A stretch of 20,565 nucleotides of DNA from an uncultured Lachnospiraceae bacterium. Lineage in GTDB: Bacteria > Bacillota > Clostridia > Lachnospirales > Lachnospiraceae. Of this stretch, positions 7,510-13,834 are shown piece by piece. The notes under the pieces were generated by a model. That model did not search any database. It was not told the DNA's origin and saw only the letters and a list, made by a program, of their open reading frames with translations. The stretch spans positions 1 through 20,565 of the forward strand of contig CANBFE010000045.1 of NCBI GenBank assembly GCA_947367855.1, read 5' to 3'. The number at the start of each line of letters is the position of its first letter. Within the stretch, counting starts at the first letter, position 1. The position numbers and the translations under genes were made by a program.

Positions 7510-8385
7510 TTAATTTCCCTGCATGCGCCGAATCTTATCCTGAAGTTCTGCGATAAGAGAATCACGTTCTCTGAGATCGGCGTCTTTTTCCGCAAGTTCT
7601 TTATTTTGTTTTTCAATATAATGCTGCACAGAACGCTGTCTGCGGTAATAATCTTCCCGGGCCTCACACTGGAGACGTACATTCTCATCCTGGCTGAGAC
7701 TGTAGATTGTATTGGAAGCCTCCTGAATATATTCATCTTTTTGTGCGCACATCTTGATTTCCTCCCAGGTAGTGGCTTTAAACAGCGCCGCCCATTTGTC
7801 GATGTGGTACAGTCTGTCTTCTTCCGTTGCCAGCTCCATATGTTTCAAGTCTACCACAGAAAGCCGCAGTTTGTCACTATAAACCGCATGATTTTTTATG
7901 TTTAAAAACTGATATGTGGCATAAAATTCCGGGTGCTGCGGAAAGAGGGTGAAATCCAGAAGGCCGATCTGAATAACGGATTTTACTTCATGATAATCTT
8001 TTCCTGTATTCAGGCTGCTGAACGCGCGGCAGAGGTAGCTCAGGGACCTTTCCGGCCAGTTATATTCATTTATGACCTGCATTTCCAGATTGATAATGAT
8101 ATTGTCGTTGAGGATGACCTTGACATCCAGGATAAAGGTTTTCTCGTCTATGGCCATGCCAAGCTCAATGGGATTGGTAATCACAGCGGATTTAATCTGT
8201 TCCGGCTTCAGGTGAAGCAAAGAACAGATCAGGCCCCTGAGAACCTTATTGTTGCGCTGCAGCAGCGCGCGAAACAGATAATCATTAGTCATGGGTATTG
8301 CCACAGGGCCGGAAGCAGCTTTCAGGAAATCCGGCGCGGATAGGGGCGTGGACACAGCGGCAGTGTTCTTTTTCAAATTATTCAT
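7510..8385 (-). CDS. Rpn-family PD-(D/E)XK nuclease / transposase-like protein
   Basis: 291 residues. The N-terminal two thirds match the Rpn (recombination-promoting nuclease, once called transposase_31) type: TNDYLFRALLQ (33-43), then ILDVKV (85-90) and INLEMQV (98-104), giving the catalytic D87 and E101-x-Q103 of a PD-(D/E)XK nuclease. The middle (DFTLFPQHPEFY, VVDLKHMEL) is also typical of the family. Residues about 240-290 form a charged coiled coil. Proteins of this family act as DNA endonucleases that promote RecA-independent recombination and are common in gut Firmicutes in variable copy number. The start at 8385 has GAAAGGAAGG upstream. No terminal inverted repeats or target duplications are evident, so I do not call it a mobile element. 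It converges on the glucosidase operon. Confidence 0.87.
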   Translation of the reverse strand: MNNLKKNTAAVSTPLSAPDFLKAASGPVAIPMTNDYLFRALLQRNNKVLRGLICSLLHLKPEQIKSAVITNPIELGMAIDEKTFILDVKVILNDNIIINLEMQVINEYNWPERSLSYLCRAFSSLNTGKDYHEVKSVIQIGLLDFTLFPQHPEFYATYQFLNIKNHAVYSDKLRLSVVDLKHMELATEEDRLYHIDKWAALFKATTWEEIKMCAQKDEYIQEASNTIYSLSQDENVRLQCEAREDYYRRQRSVQHYIEKQNKELAEKDADLRERDSLIAELQDKIRRMQGN

Positions 8386-8823
8386 GGAATCCTTCCTTTC
8401 TGTTAAAATATGTTGATAAAATCGGCAGATAAAATGCCGGATAAGAATAGAGACAAGGCAGATACAGACTGTATAAACTCAATAGTGTATAATACTATAA
8501 CATAAACTTTCTTCTCTGTACAGCGGCGCAGAGAGAATGGCGTGTAGAAAATAAAATCCGGAAAAATCCGCAATAAGAGAAAGAGATACTATATATAGTA
8601 AAAAAATCAGAAAAATTAGATTTTGATACTTTATATGGTATGTGCAAAAACACAAAAGGAGAATAATCCTCAATGGAGCACATCCATGGGGATAAGATAA
8701 TAACAGATGGAGCACATCAGGGGGATGGGACAGGGCAGGCGCCCAAGGGAAAGGGCGCCTGTATATTCCGAAAGGAGCCGGCGGCAAAACACAGCCGCCC
8801 CTGTAAGTGCCCTGGAGCAGAAG
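8386..8823. other. 438-base intergenic region, AT-rich on the left, hairpins on the right
   Basis: No convincing gene. The left two thirds (about 8400-8660) is clearly more AT-rich than its neighbours and holds the Rpn ribosome site, a small CGGCA/TGCCG hairpin (8423-8439), a TATAAT on the + strand (8488-8493) without a good -35 partner, and the palindrome ACTATATATAGT (8587-8598). The right third carries a duplicated ATGGAGCACATC (8673-8684 and 8707-8718) and two GC-rich hairpins, listed separately. A + strand ORF from 8673 runs into the ABC-F gene on the other strand and has no family resemblance. Confidence 0.6.
8736..8799 (-). terminator. Tandem GC-rich hairpins after the ABC-F gene
   Basis: Downstream of the ABC-F stop on the - strand are two hairpins: GGCGGC/GCCGCC with an eight-base loop (8780-8799) and then a perfect nine-base CAGGCGCCC/GGGCGCCTG stem with an eight-base loop (8736-8761). 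Neither is followed by a clear U tract, so this may be a weak or Rho-assisted terminator or a 3'-end stabiliser. Confidence 0.45.
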
Positions 8824-10389
8824 TTAGAATTCCGGTACGGGCGTCAATCCGTCCCTCTGCAGTTCAAGCACACGATCGCAGACTTCCCGGACATATTTCC
8901 GGTCATGGGATACGCTGATGACTGCGCCGGGGAAATCCCGGAGCAGTTCCCGGATTACCGGACCCGACAGGGGAGAGAAATTCCGGGTGGGCTCATCCAG
9001 GATCAGAACATTGCGGCGCTCCATGCTCATCTTCAGCAGCAGGAGCTTTGCTTTCTGGCCTCCGGAGAGATCCCGGATGGCATGGTCCATTTCCTGTACC
9101 GTGTATTTCATGCTGCCCAGGTAGGTGCGGATCCGGGTGAGCTCTTCCTTGGACAGGCATGCCCCGGGCTGCGCATCCTCTCTGGCCCGGGCCAGATACT
9201 CTGCCGGGGTGGAATCCAGATCCAGAAGCTCCTCGTAATTCTGGGGCATGTAGGCGGCGCGGATATCCCTGCGCTGCAGAAGCTCCCCGGCAATCAGGCG
9301 CAGCAGGGTGGTCTTTCCTGTACCGTTTTTCCCGATGATGCACAGCTTCTCCGAGCCTTTGACCTGAAGCCGGATGTTGTGAGCCAGTTCCCTCTCCCCT
9401 GCAGTCAGCAGGGGCAGTTCATAGTCGATAACCCATTTTCCGGCGGGAATTCCTTCGTCCGGGGCAAAGCGGAAGAAGATGGCCTCTTCCGTGTCAGGTC
9501 TTTGGGTCATATTTTCAGCCTGCTTTTCAAACCGGCGTTCCATGGACTTGACGGCATGCATCTTCTTTTTCAGAAGTCTGGCTCCGCTGGGGTTCTGGCG
9601 GGAAATAATTGCCTGTTGATATTCCACCTTATCGTGAATCTTTCGGAATTTCTCCTGCTGCTTATCGTAGGCTGCTTTCTCCTCCTGGGCCAGACGGGTC
9701 TGGCGGTCAAGATTTTTCCTGCGCAGCTCAACATATTCCCTGTAGCCTGTCCTGAACACGGTGCACTGGCTTTCCGTCTTGCGTTTCAGCTGTTCCATGT
9801 GCAGGATTGTGTTGGCAGTGCGCTCCAGCAGCGTCTCGTCATGGGAGATGTAGAGCACGGGAAAGGGGCAGCTGTTGATGAAGGCCTCCAGCCACTCCAG
9901 GGTTTCCATGTCAATGTCGTTGGAAGGTTCGTCCAACAGAAACAGATCGGGATGCATGGTCAGAATCCGAATCAGCTGAACTTTAATTTTTTCTCCGCCC
10001 GAGAGCTGCCCCATCCGGGCGCCGCTGTACAGCAGATCCATGGACAGACCAAGTCGGCCCGCCATGGAGGACAGTTCCCGGTAATCCGTTTCCAGAAAAG
10101 CAGGTTCCTGACTTAAAAAGGTGTAAATGTCCTTCTCCCTGTCCTCCTGGGGAAGCTCCTGAGGCAGGTAGCCGCAGACAGCATGGTTTTTCAGGATTTC
10201 TCCTGTATATTCTGCGTAATCCTCCACCAAAACCGGGTCATAGAGCAGTTTCAGCAAAGTGGATTTGCCGTTGCCCTCCTCGCCGATGACGGCTGCCCTG
10301 TCTCCGTCGTTTAAGGTAAAGGAGAGATCAGACACCAGTGGACGCAGATCTTTTTTGTGATAAATGTTTAAATTTTTAACCTGTAACAT
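8824..10389 (-). CDS. ABC-F family ATPase, probable ribosome-protection / antibiotic-resistance factor
   Basis: 521 residues with two ABC ATPase domains and no membrane segment, the ABC-F layout. Domain 1: Walker A GEEGNGKS (36-43), LSGGE (129-133), Walker B LFLLDE with E154, H183. A charged coiled-coil linker (about 200-300) follows, which in ABC-F proteins reaches toward the peptidyl transferase centre. Domain 2: Walker A GKNGTGKT (353-360), LSGGQ (441-445), LILDE with E466, and H495. The box after the second Walker B reads DEPTRNFSPLSG, not the common DEPTNHLD. ABC-F proteins bind the ribosomal E site; some displace lincosamides, pleuromutilins, streptogramins or macrolides. The start is fixed by AGGAGGT six bases upstream. 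The leader carries an apparent drug-responsive attenuator, which supports a resistance role. Which drug class is affected cannot be read from sequence. Confidence 0.88.
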   Translation of the reverse strand: MLQVKNLNIYHKKDLRPLVSDLSFTLNDGDRAAVIGEEGNGKSTLLKLLYDPVLVEDYAEYTGEILKNHAVCGYLPQELPQEDREKDIYTFLSQEPAFLETDYRELSSMAGRLGLSMDLLYSGARMGQLSGGEKIKVQLIRILTMHPDLFLLDEPSNDIDMETLEWLEAFINSCPFPVLYISHDETLLERTANTILHMEQLKRKTESQCTVFRTGYREYVELRRKNLDRQTRLAQEEKAAYDKQQEKFRKIHDKVEYQQAIISRQNPSGARLLKKKMHAVKSMERRFEKQAENMTQRPDTEEAIFFRFAPDEGIPAGKWVIDYELPLLTAGERELAHNIRLQVKGSEKLCIIGKNGTGKTTLLRLIAGELLQRRDIRAAYMPQNYEELLDLDSTPAEYLARAREDAQPGACLSKEELTRIRTYLGSMKYTVQEMDHAIRDLSGGQKAKLLLLKMSMERRNVLILDEPTRNFSPLSGPVIRELLRDFPGAVISVSHDRKYVREVCDRVLELQRDGLTPVPEF

Positions 10390-10489
10390 AGATACCTCCT
10401 GTTCCGCCGCCGCTGCCGCTTGCTCCTGTCTCGTTGTTTTAGGCCCGTACAGCGGCGTCTTTCGGGTTTGGAAATTTGGGTTTGCGCAT

Positions 10490-10522
10490 AAAAAAGCTTC
10501 CGGCTACAGGTGTAACCGAAAG
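10490..10522 (-). terminator. Attenuator terminator in the ABC-F leader
   Basis: On the - strand CTTTCGGTTAC (10522-10512) pairs with GTAGCCGGAAG (10507-10497) over 11 positions, including two G-U pairs, around the four-base loop ACCT. It is followed after one C by six T (10495-10490). It lies about 100 bases before the ABC-F start, so it can only act by premature termination. Confidence 0.85.
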
Positions 10523-10660
10523 CAGACTCTCCATGCAGATACCTATGCCTGGGCATAAAACCCCTTTTCACAGGATGAAGCAGATGGTCAGAATTCTATC
10601 AACGGTTACACAAAGAACGCGGCCTGCCCAAAGGTGCCGTGCTGCCGAAAACTCCGTGTA
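10510..10660 (-). promoter_or_regulatory. Alternating RNA segments (attenuator) of the ABC-F leader
   Basis: Reading 5' to 3' on the - strand: segment 1 TACACGGAG (10660-10652) can pair with segment 2 CTTTGTGTA (10615-10607). Segment 2 can instead pair, as GTGTAACCG (10611-10603), with CGGTTACAC (10518-10510), nine perfect base pairs. That second segment is the 5' arm of the terminator plus its loop. So 1:2 permits the terminator and 2:3 prevents it, the logic of a transcription attenuator. The short ORF Met-Arg-Ile lies just upstream of segment 1. Pairings were found by eye; energies were not computed. Confidence 0.7.
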
Positions 10661-10675
10661 AATTTTGTCGATAGA

Positions 10676-10687
10676 TTAAATCCGCAT
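10676..10687 (-). CDS. Three-codon leader ORF (Met-Arg-Ile-stop)
   Basis: ATG CGG ATT TAA follows a very strong Shine-Dalgarno run, AGGAGGAGGAGC (10700-10689). It lies about 50 bases after the predicted transcription start and ends 16 bases before attenuator segment 1. A ribosome stalled here would be placed to interfere with segment 1. Very short upstream ORFs are known in leaders of antibiotic-induced ABC-F and erm genes, and Met-Arg-hydrophobic peptides are recalled as macrolide-dependent stallers. That this ORF is translated is inferred, not shown. Confidence 0.55.
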   Translation of the reverse strand: MRI

Positions 10688-10744
10688 TGCTCCTCCTCCT
10701 GATTTTGAAAGCGCGAATATGAATAATATAGTTTCGCCTTCCCT

Positions 10745-10773
10745 ACTCTACCATATTGGGGAGGCATTTTCAA
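10745..10773 (-). promoter_or_regulatory. Candidate promoter of the ABC-F gene
   Basis: On the - strand TTGAAA (10773-10768), a 17-base spacer and TAGAGT (10750-10745). Transcription would start near 10738, producing a leader of about 350 bases that contains the short ORF and the attenuator. The -10 matches the consensus at only four of six positions. Confidence 0.5.
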
Positions 10774-10815
10774 GTGTTTTCTGCAATTATTTCTTTTTTT
10801 AATTTTGTGAAATAC

Positions 10816-10844
10816 TTGCAAAACAAACATTAATCTGATATTAT
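10816..10844 (+). promoter_or_regulatory. Candidate promoter of the first ABC exporter operon, with overlapping inverted repeat
   Basis: TTGCAA (10816-10821), a 17-base spacer and TATTAT (10839-10844); a perfect TATAAT overlaps at 10842-10847 but with a long spacer. The inverted repeat TGATAT-N7-ATATCA (10836-10854) covers the -10 region and could be an operator. The promoter is divergent from the ABC-F promoter about 45 bases away. Confidence 0.5.
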
Positions 10845-10908
10845 AATGATATCAAACAGAAATGACAAACGGAGTGTTTTCAACAGGGAAATAGAGAGGA
10901 GATCAGCA

Positions 10909-11631
10909 ATGCTTGAAATCAAAAACCTGACAAAAATTTACAAAGGCGGCAGGACCGCAGTGGACAATCTGTCCCTGACGGTCAGGGCCGGGGACATCTA
11001 CGGCTTCATCGGCCACAACGGCGCAGGGAAGACTACCACCATCAAGGCTGTGGTGGGGATTCACGAATTCGACAAAGGGGAGATTCTGGTGGACGGGAAG
11101 GATGTGCGCGCCTGCTCCCTGGACTGTAAGCGGGTTACAGCCTATATTCCGGATAATCCGGATATTTACGAATATCTCACGGGAATTCAGTACCTGAACT
11201 TTATCGCGGATATCTATCAGGTGCCTGGAGCCGTGAGGCAGGAGCGTATCCGCAGGGAGGCGGAGGAGTTTGGGATATATTCGGTTCTGGGAGATCTGGT
11301 TTCCACCTATTCCCACGGTATGCGGCAGAAACTGGTTCTGATCGGCGCGCTGCTGCATGAGCCGAAGCTGCTGGTATTGGATGAGCCTTTTGTGGGGTTG
11401 GACCCGGAGGCATCCCTGATTTTGAAAAAGAAAATGCACGCTCTGTGCGAAAAGGGAAGCGCCATCTTTTTCTCTACTCATGTGCTGGAGGTGGCGGAGA
11501 AGCTCTGCAACCGCATTGCCGTGATTTCCGGCGGTAAGCTTGTGGCAGAGGGCGAGACGAAAGCGCTTACCGGGGATAAGTCCCTGGAGGACGTATTTAT
11601 GGAGGTGATCCATCATGATGAGGCAAATTAG
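10909..11631 (+). CDS. ABC transporter ATP-binding protein (ABC-2 export type)
   Basis: 240 residues, beginning MLEIKNLTKIYKGGR. The start at 10909 is chosen for the AGAGGAGA site upstream; an in-frame ATG at 10846 lies within the promoter region. Walker A is GHNGAGKT (35-42). The signature is the degenerate YSHGM (134-138) where LSGGQ is usual. Walker B is LLVLDEP with E159, the D-loop is GLD (163-165), and the switch histidine is H191 in FFSTH. This is the ATPase of a two-gene ABC-2 type exporter together with the permease that follows; it energises transport at the membrane. The stop overlaps the permease start by 17 bases, so translation is coupled. The cargo is not evident. Confidence 0.9.
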   Translation: MLEIKNLTKIYKGGRTAVDNLSLTVRAGDIYGFIGHNGAGKTTTIKAVVGIHEFDKGEILVDGKDVRACSLDCKRVTAYIPDNPDIYEYLTGIQYLNFIADIYQVPGAVRQERIRREAEEFGIYSVLGDLVSTYSHGMRQKLVLIGALLHEPKLLVLDEPFVGLDPEASLILKKKMHALCEKGSAIFFSTHVLEVAEKLCNRIAVISGGKLVAEGETKALTGDKSLEDVFMEVIHHDEAN

Positions 11632-13201
11632 GCTGTTGACCAAGATCTCCCTGTATGGAATGTTCGGACTCAATGAACTTCGTTTTACCAGAGATACCAG
11701 GAAGAGGGTAAAGGCCTGCCTTCTGGGGATTTTGTGGGCGCTGGTGATCGTGATGCTGGCAGGCTATGTGGGGCTTGCAAGCTTTGGCCTGACTGCCATG
11801 GGGATGGGCCGGTATGTTCCGGGGGTATTGGGCATGGCAGTGTCCCTGCTGGTGTTCTTTTTTACCATATTCAAGGCCGGGCCGGTGCTGTTTGACAGGA
11901 AGGCCTATGAGAAACAGATTGCCCTGCCGGTGACGGTGCGGGCCGTCATTGTCAGCCGTTTTCTTTCCATGTATATTACGGATATGCTGTTGGGATTTCT
12001 GGTGATGCTGCCGGGGATGGCAGTGTACGGGGTGATGGAAGGGCCGGGGGTTTCTTTCTGGATTACGGGTATCCTGGCGGGAATTTTCCTGCCTCTGCTG
12101 CCCATGACGGCGGCTTCCGTTCTGGGGGCTCTGATTGCAGGCATTGCCAGCCGCTGGAGGCGCAAGAACCTGGTTTCCATTTTGCTGACCCTTGTGTTTA
12201 TCACTGTGATCATGGTGGGCAGCCTGTCCATGGGCGGCATGGAGGAGAGCGAGTTAAACGCCATGGTGGCCCAACTGGGCGCGGCTCTGGAGGGACAGAT
12301 CCGGAGTCTCTATCCTCCTGCCATGTGGGTCTGTGACGCCATGGTTTCAGGGGAGATGGGAAAGCTGCTGCTGTTTGTGGGCGTGTCACTGGGGAGTTTT
12401 GTGATTTTCCTGGAAATACTGCAGCGTTTTTACGTCAATATCTGCGGGCTTTTAAGCGCACGGGAAGCCAGGGGAAATTACCGGATGAAGAGTCTTCAGG
12501 AGAAATCTCTTCTGGGGACTATGGTGGAGCGGGAGCTGCGGCATTATTTTTCTTCCACTGTGTATGTGACCAATACGCTGGCGGGAGAACTGCTTATGGT
12601 GATTCTGGCTGCAGCGGTTCTGTTTGTGGACAGTCAGACCATTGAGCAGGCCATCGGGATTCCCGGCGTGGCAGAGCGGGCGCTGCCTGTCTTGCTGGGC
12701 TGTCTGCCGATGATGATGCCCATGACGGCTTGTTCCCTTTCTCTGGAGGGAAAGCAGTGGTGGATGCTGCAGACTCTGCCTGTGACCCGGCGGGATATTA
12801 TCCGGAGCAAGATGGCGGCGAACCTTTTGGTGGCTCTGCCCTTTTATCTGATATCCGAGGTATTGGTGCTGCTGGCCCTGCGGCCGGGTTGGGCGGATGC
12901 TCTGTGTCTTTTGGCGGTTCCTGCGGTCTACATTGTCTTTGGAGCCAGGGTGGGGATTGCGGTGAATGAAAGGCTGCCGCTGATGGAGTGGGAGAGCGAA
13001 GTCAGAGTGGTGAAGCAGAGCGCATCTTCCATGGTGAGTATGTTGGTGGTGATGGCTGCGGGGATAGTGCCGATGGTGGTCCTGGTTGCCATGCCGGGGG
13101 TTTCCGGTTATATCGTGTATGGTGTTTTGGTGGCTTTGATGGCGGGTTTCCTGGGCTGCTGCCATTTTTTTGACAGAAGGCGGGAAAAAATCGGACTGTA
13201 G
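11615..13201 (+). CDS. Large ABC-2-type membrane permease
   Basis: 528 residues with about twelve hydrophobic segments, roughly six in each half (about 34-270 and 325-520), separated by a charged stretch near 275-320. This looks like a permease that carries both halves of the membrane domain in one chain. GGAGGTGATC, nearly the full complement of the 16S rRNA tail, lies nine bases before the ATG at 11615; a second ATG follows immediately. It pairs with the ATPase encoded just upstream. I cannot name the subfamily or substrate; putative ABC exporters of this size are frequent in Firmicutes and many are tied to peptides or antimicrobials. The gene ends at a strong terminator, so the next GntR gene starts a separate unit. 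Confidence 0.85.
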   Translation: MMRQIRLLTKISLYGMFGLNELRFTRDTRKRVKACLLGILWALVIVMLAGYVGLASFGLTAMGMGRYVPGVLGMAVSLLVFFFTIFKAGPVLFDRKAYEKQIALPVTVRAVIVSRFLSMYITDMLLGFLVMLPGMAVYGVMEGPGVSFWITGILAGIFLPLLPMTAASVLGALIAGIASRWRRKNLVSILLTLVFITVIMVGSLSMGGMEESELNAMVAQLGAALEGQIRSLYPPAMWVCDAMVSGEMGKLLLFVGVSLGSFVIFLEILQRFYVNICGLLSAREARGNYRMKSLQEKSLLGTMVERELRHYFSSTVYVTNTLAGELLMVILAAAVLFVDSQTIEQAIGIPGVAERALPVLLGCLPMMMPMTACSLSLEGKQWWMLQTLPVTRRDIIRSKMAANLLVALPFYLISEVLVLLALRPGWADALCLLAVPAVYIVFGARVGIAVNERLPLMEWESEVRVVKQSASSMVSMLVVMAAGIVPMVVLVAMPGVSGYIVYGVLVALMAGFLGCCHFFDRRREKIGL

Positions 13202-13244
13202 ACCGGAAAGATAGAAGGAAGTATCTAAACTCATATATTTTATA

Positions 13245-13281
13245 AAAAATTCCTGTCATATTAATGTGGCAGGAATTTTTT
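13245..13281 (+). terminator. Strong intrinsic terminator after the first ABC exporter
   Basis: AAAAATTCCTGTCATA (13245-13260) pairs with TGTGGCAGGAATTTTT (13265-13280) around the loop TTAA, 16 pairs including G-U pairs, with a run of six T at 13276-13281. A-rich on one side and T-rich on the other, it could work in both directions, though no - strand gene lies to the right. Confidence 0.9.
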
Positions 13282-13282
13282 G

Positions 13283-13320
13283 TTGACAAACAACTGATTA
13301 TGGTGTATATATAACTTATA
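13283..13320 (+). promoter_or_regulatory. Promoter and possible operator of the GntR/ABC operon
   Basis: A perfect -35 TTGACA (13283-13288), a 17-base spacer and TATATA (13306-13311). The palindrome TATAA-C-TTATA (13310-13320) overlaps the -10 and the expected start of transcription, where an autorepressor of the YtrA type would be expected to bind. The promoter call is firm, the operator is a guess. Confidence 0.65.
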
Positions 13321-13343
13321 AACAGATGAAAGGCGGTGTTGCT

Positions 13344-13718
13344 TTGAAATTATTGCAGAATTCGGGAGTGCCCATTTATCAGCAGATTGCCGAACAGCTG
13401 AAGACGGATATCCTGGCGGGAAAGCTGAAGGAAGGGGAGTATCTTCCCTCCATCCGGGGACTGGCCAGGGAGCTGAAGATCAGCGTTATCACCACCATGA
13501 AGGCCTATGAGCTGTTGGAGGCGGAGGGACTGGTGACGGCCGCCCAAGGGAAGGGCTTCTATGTCAATGCCCAGGACAGCGAGATGCTGCGGGAACAACA
13601 TCTGCGTCGGGTGGAGGAGGCTTTGCTGGAGGCAATCCAGGCTGCGCAGATTGCGGGGATGACGGACAGGGAGCTGCAGGGGACGCTGCAGGCTTTGCTG
13701 GGAATGAAGGAGAGCTGA
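13344..13718 (+). CDS. GntR-family (YtrA-like) transcriptional regulator
   Basis: 124 residues from a TTG start, LKLLQNSGVPIYQQIAEQLK. The winged helix-turn-helix spans about residues 8-75 (ILAGKLKEGEYLPSIRGLAR, then ITTMKAYELLEAEGLV). Only a short helical tail of about 45 residues follows, as in the YtrA subfamily, not the large effector domains of FadR or HutC types. TTG at 13344 is preferred because AGGCGGTG precedes it at good spacing. The upstream in-frame ATG at 13326 would lie only about eight bases from the predicted transcription start and has no ribosome site. YtrA-type regulators usually repress their own operon of ABC genes and respond to cell-wall antibiotics; the three transport genes that follow fit this. 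Confidence 0.9.
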   Translation: MKLLQNSGVPIYQQIAEQLKTDILAGKLKEGEYLPSIRGLARELKISVITTMKAYELLEAEGLVTAAQGKGFYVNAQDSEMLREQHLRRVEEALLEAIQAAQIAGMTDRELQGTLQALLGMKES

Positions 13719-13724
13719 GGGTAT

Positions 13725-13768
13725 TGTTCATGGGTATCATGCTGCTGTGGACAGCGAGGCCATGAACA
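13725..13768 (+). repeat. Inverted repeat between the GntR and ATPase genes
   Basis: TGTTCATGG (13725-13733) and CCATGAACA (13760-13768) are perfect nine-base inverted arms; between them GCTG/CAGC can form an inner stem. There is no T run. It could be an RNA processing or stability element, or an internal operator. Confidence 0.5.
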
Positions 13769-13834
13769 GAAGCGGGTTGAGAAGCCATGCGGAACAGGGG
13801 AACAGGAACGCGGAAATTGGGGAGGAAGAATGAA

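Noticed and set aside
7510..8385. Rpn gene as an insertion sequence
   Set aside because: No terminal inverted repeats or target-site duplication seen around it.
8488..8493. Perfect TATAAT on the + strand
   Set aside because: No acceptable -35 at normal spacing and no + strand gene downstream; AT-rich DNA gives such matches by chance.
8707..10116. 469-codon + strand frame antisense to the ABC-F gene
   Set aside because: It is a shadow of a gene with intact Walker and signature motifs; the + strand translation has no recognisable domain and no ribosome site.
10368..10571. 67-codon - strand frame through the ABC-F leader
   Set aside because: It starts at a GTG without a ribosome site and runs through the terminator hairpin; the three-codon ORF fits the leader better.
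10606..10830. 74-codon - strand frame upstream of the attenuator
   Set aside because: Its start lies upstream of the predicted promoter, so it would not be transcribed as drawn.
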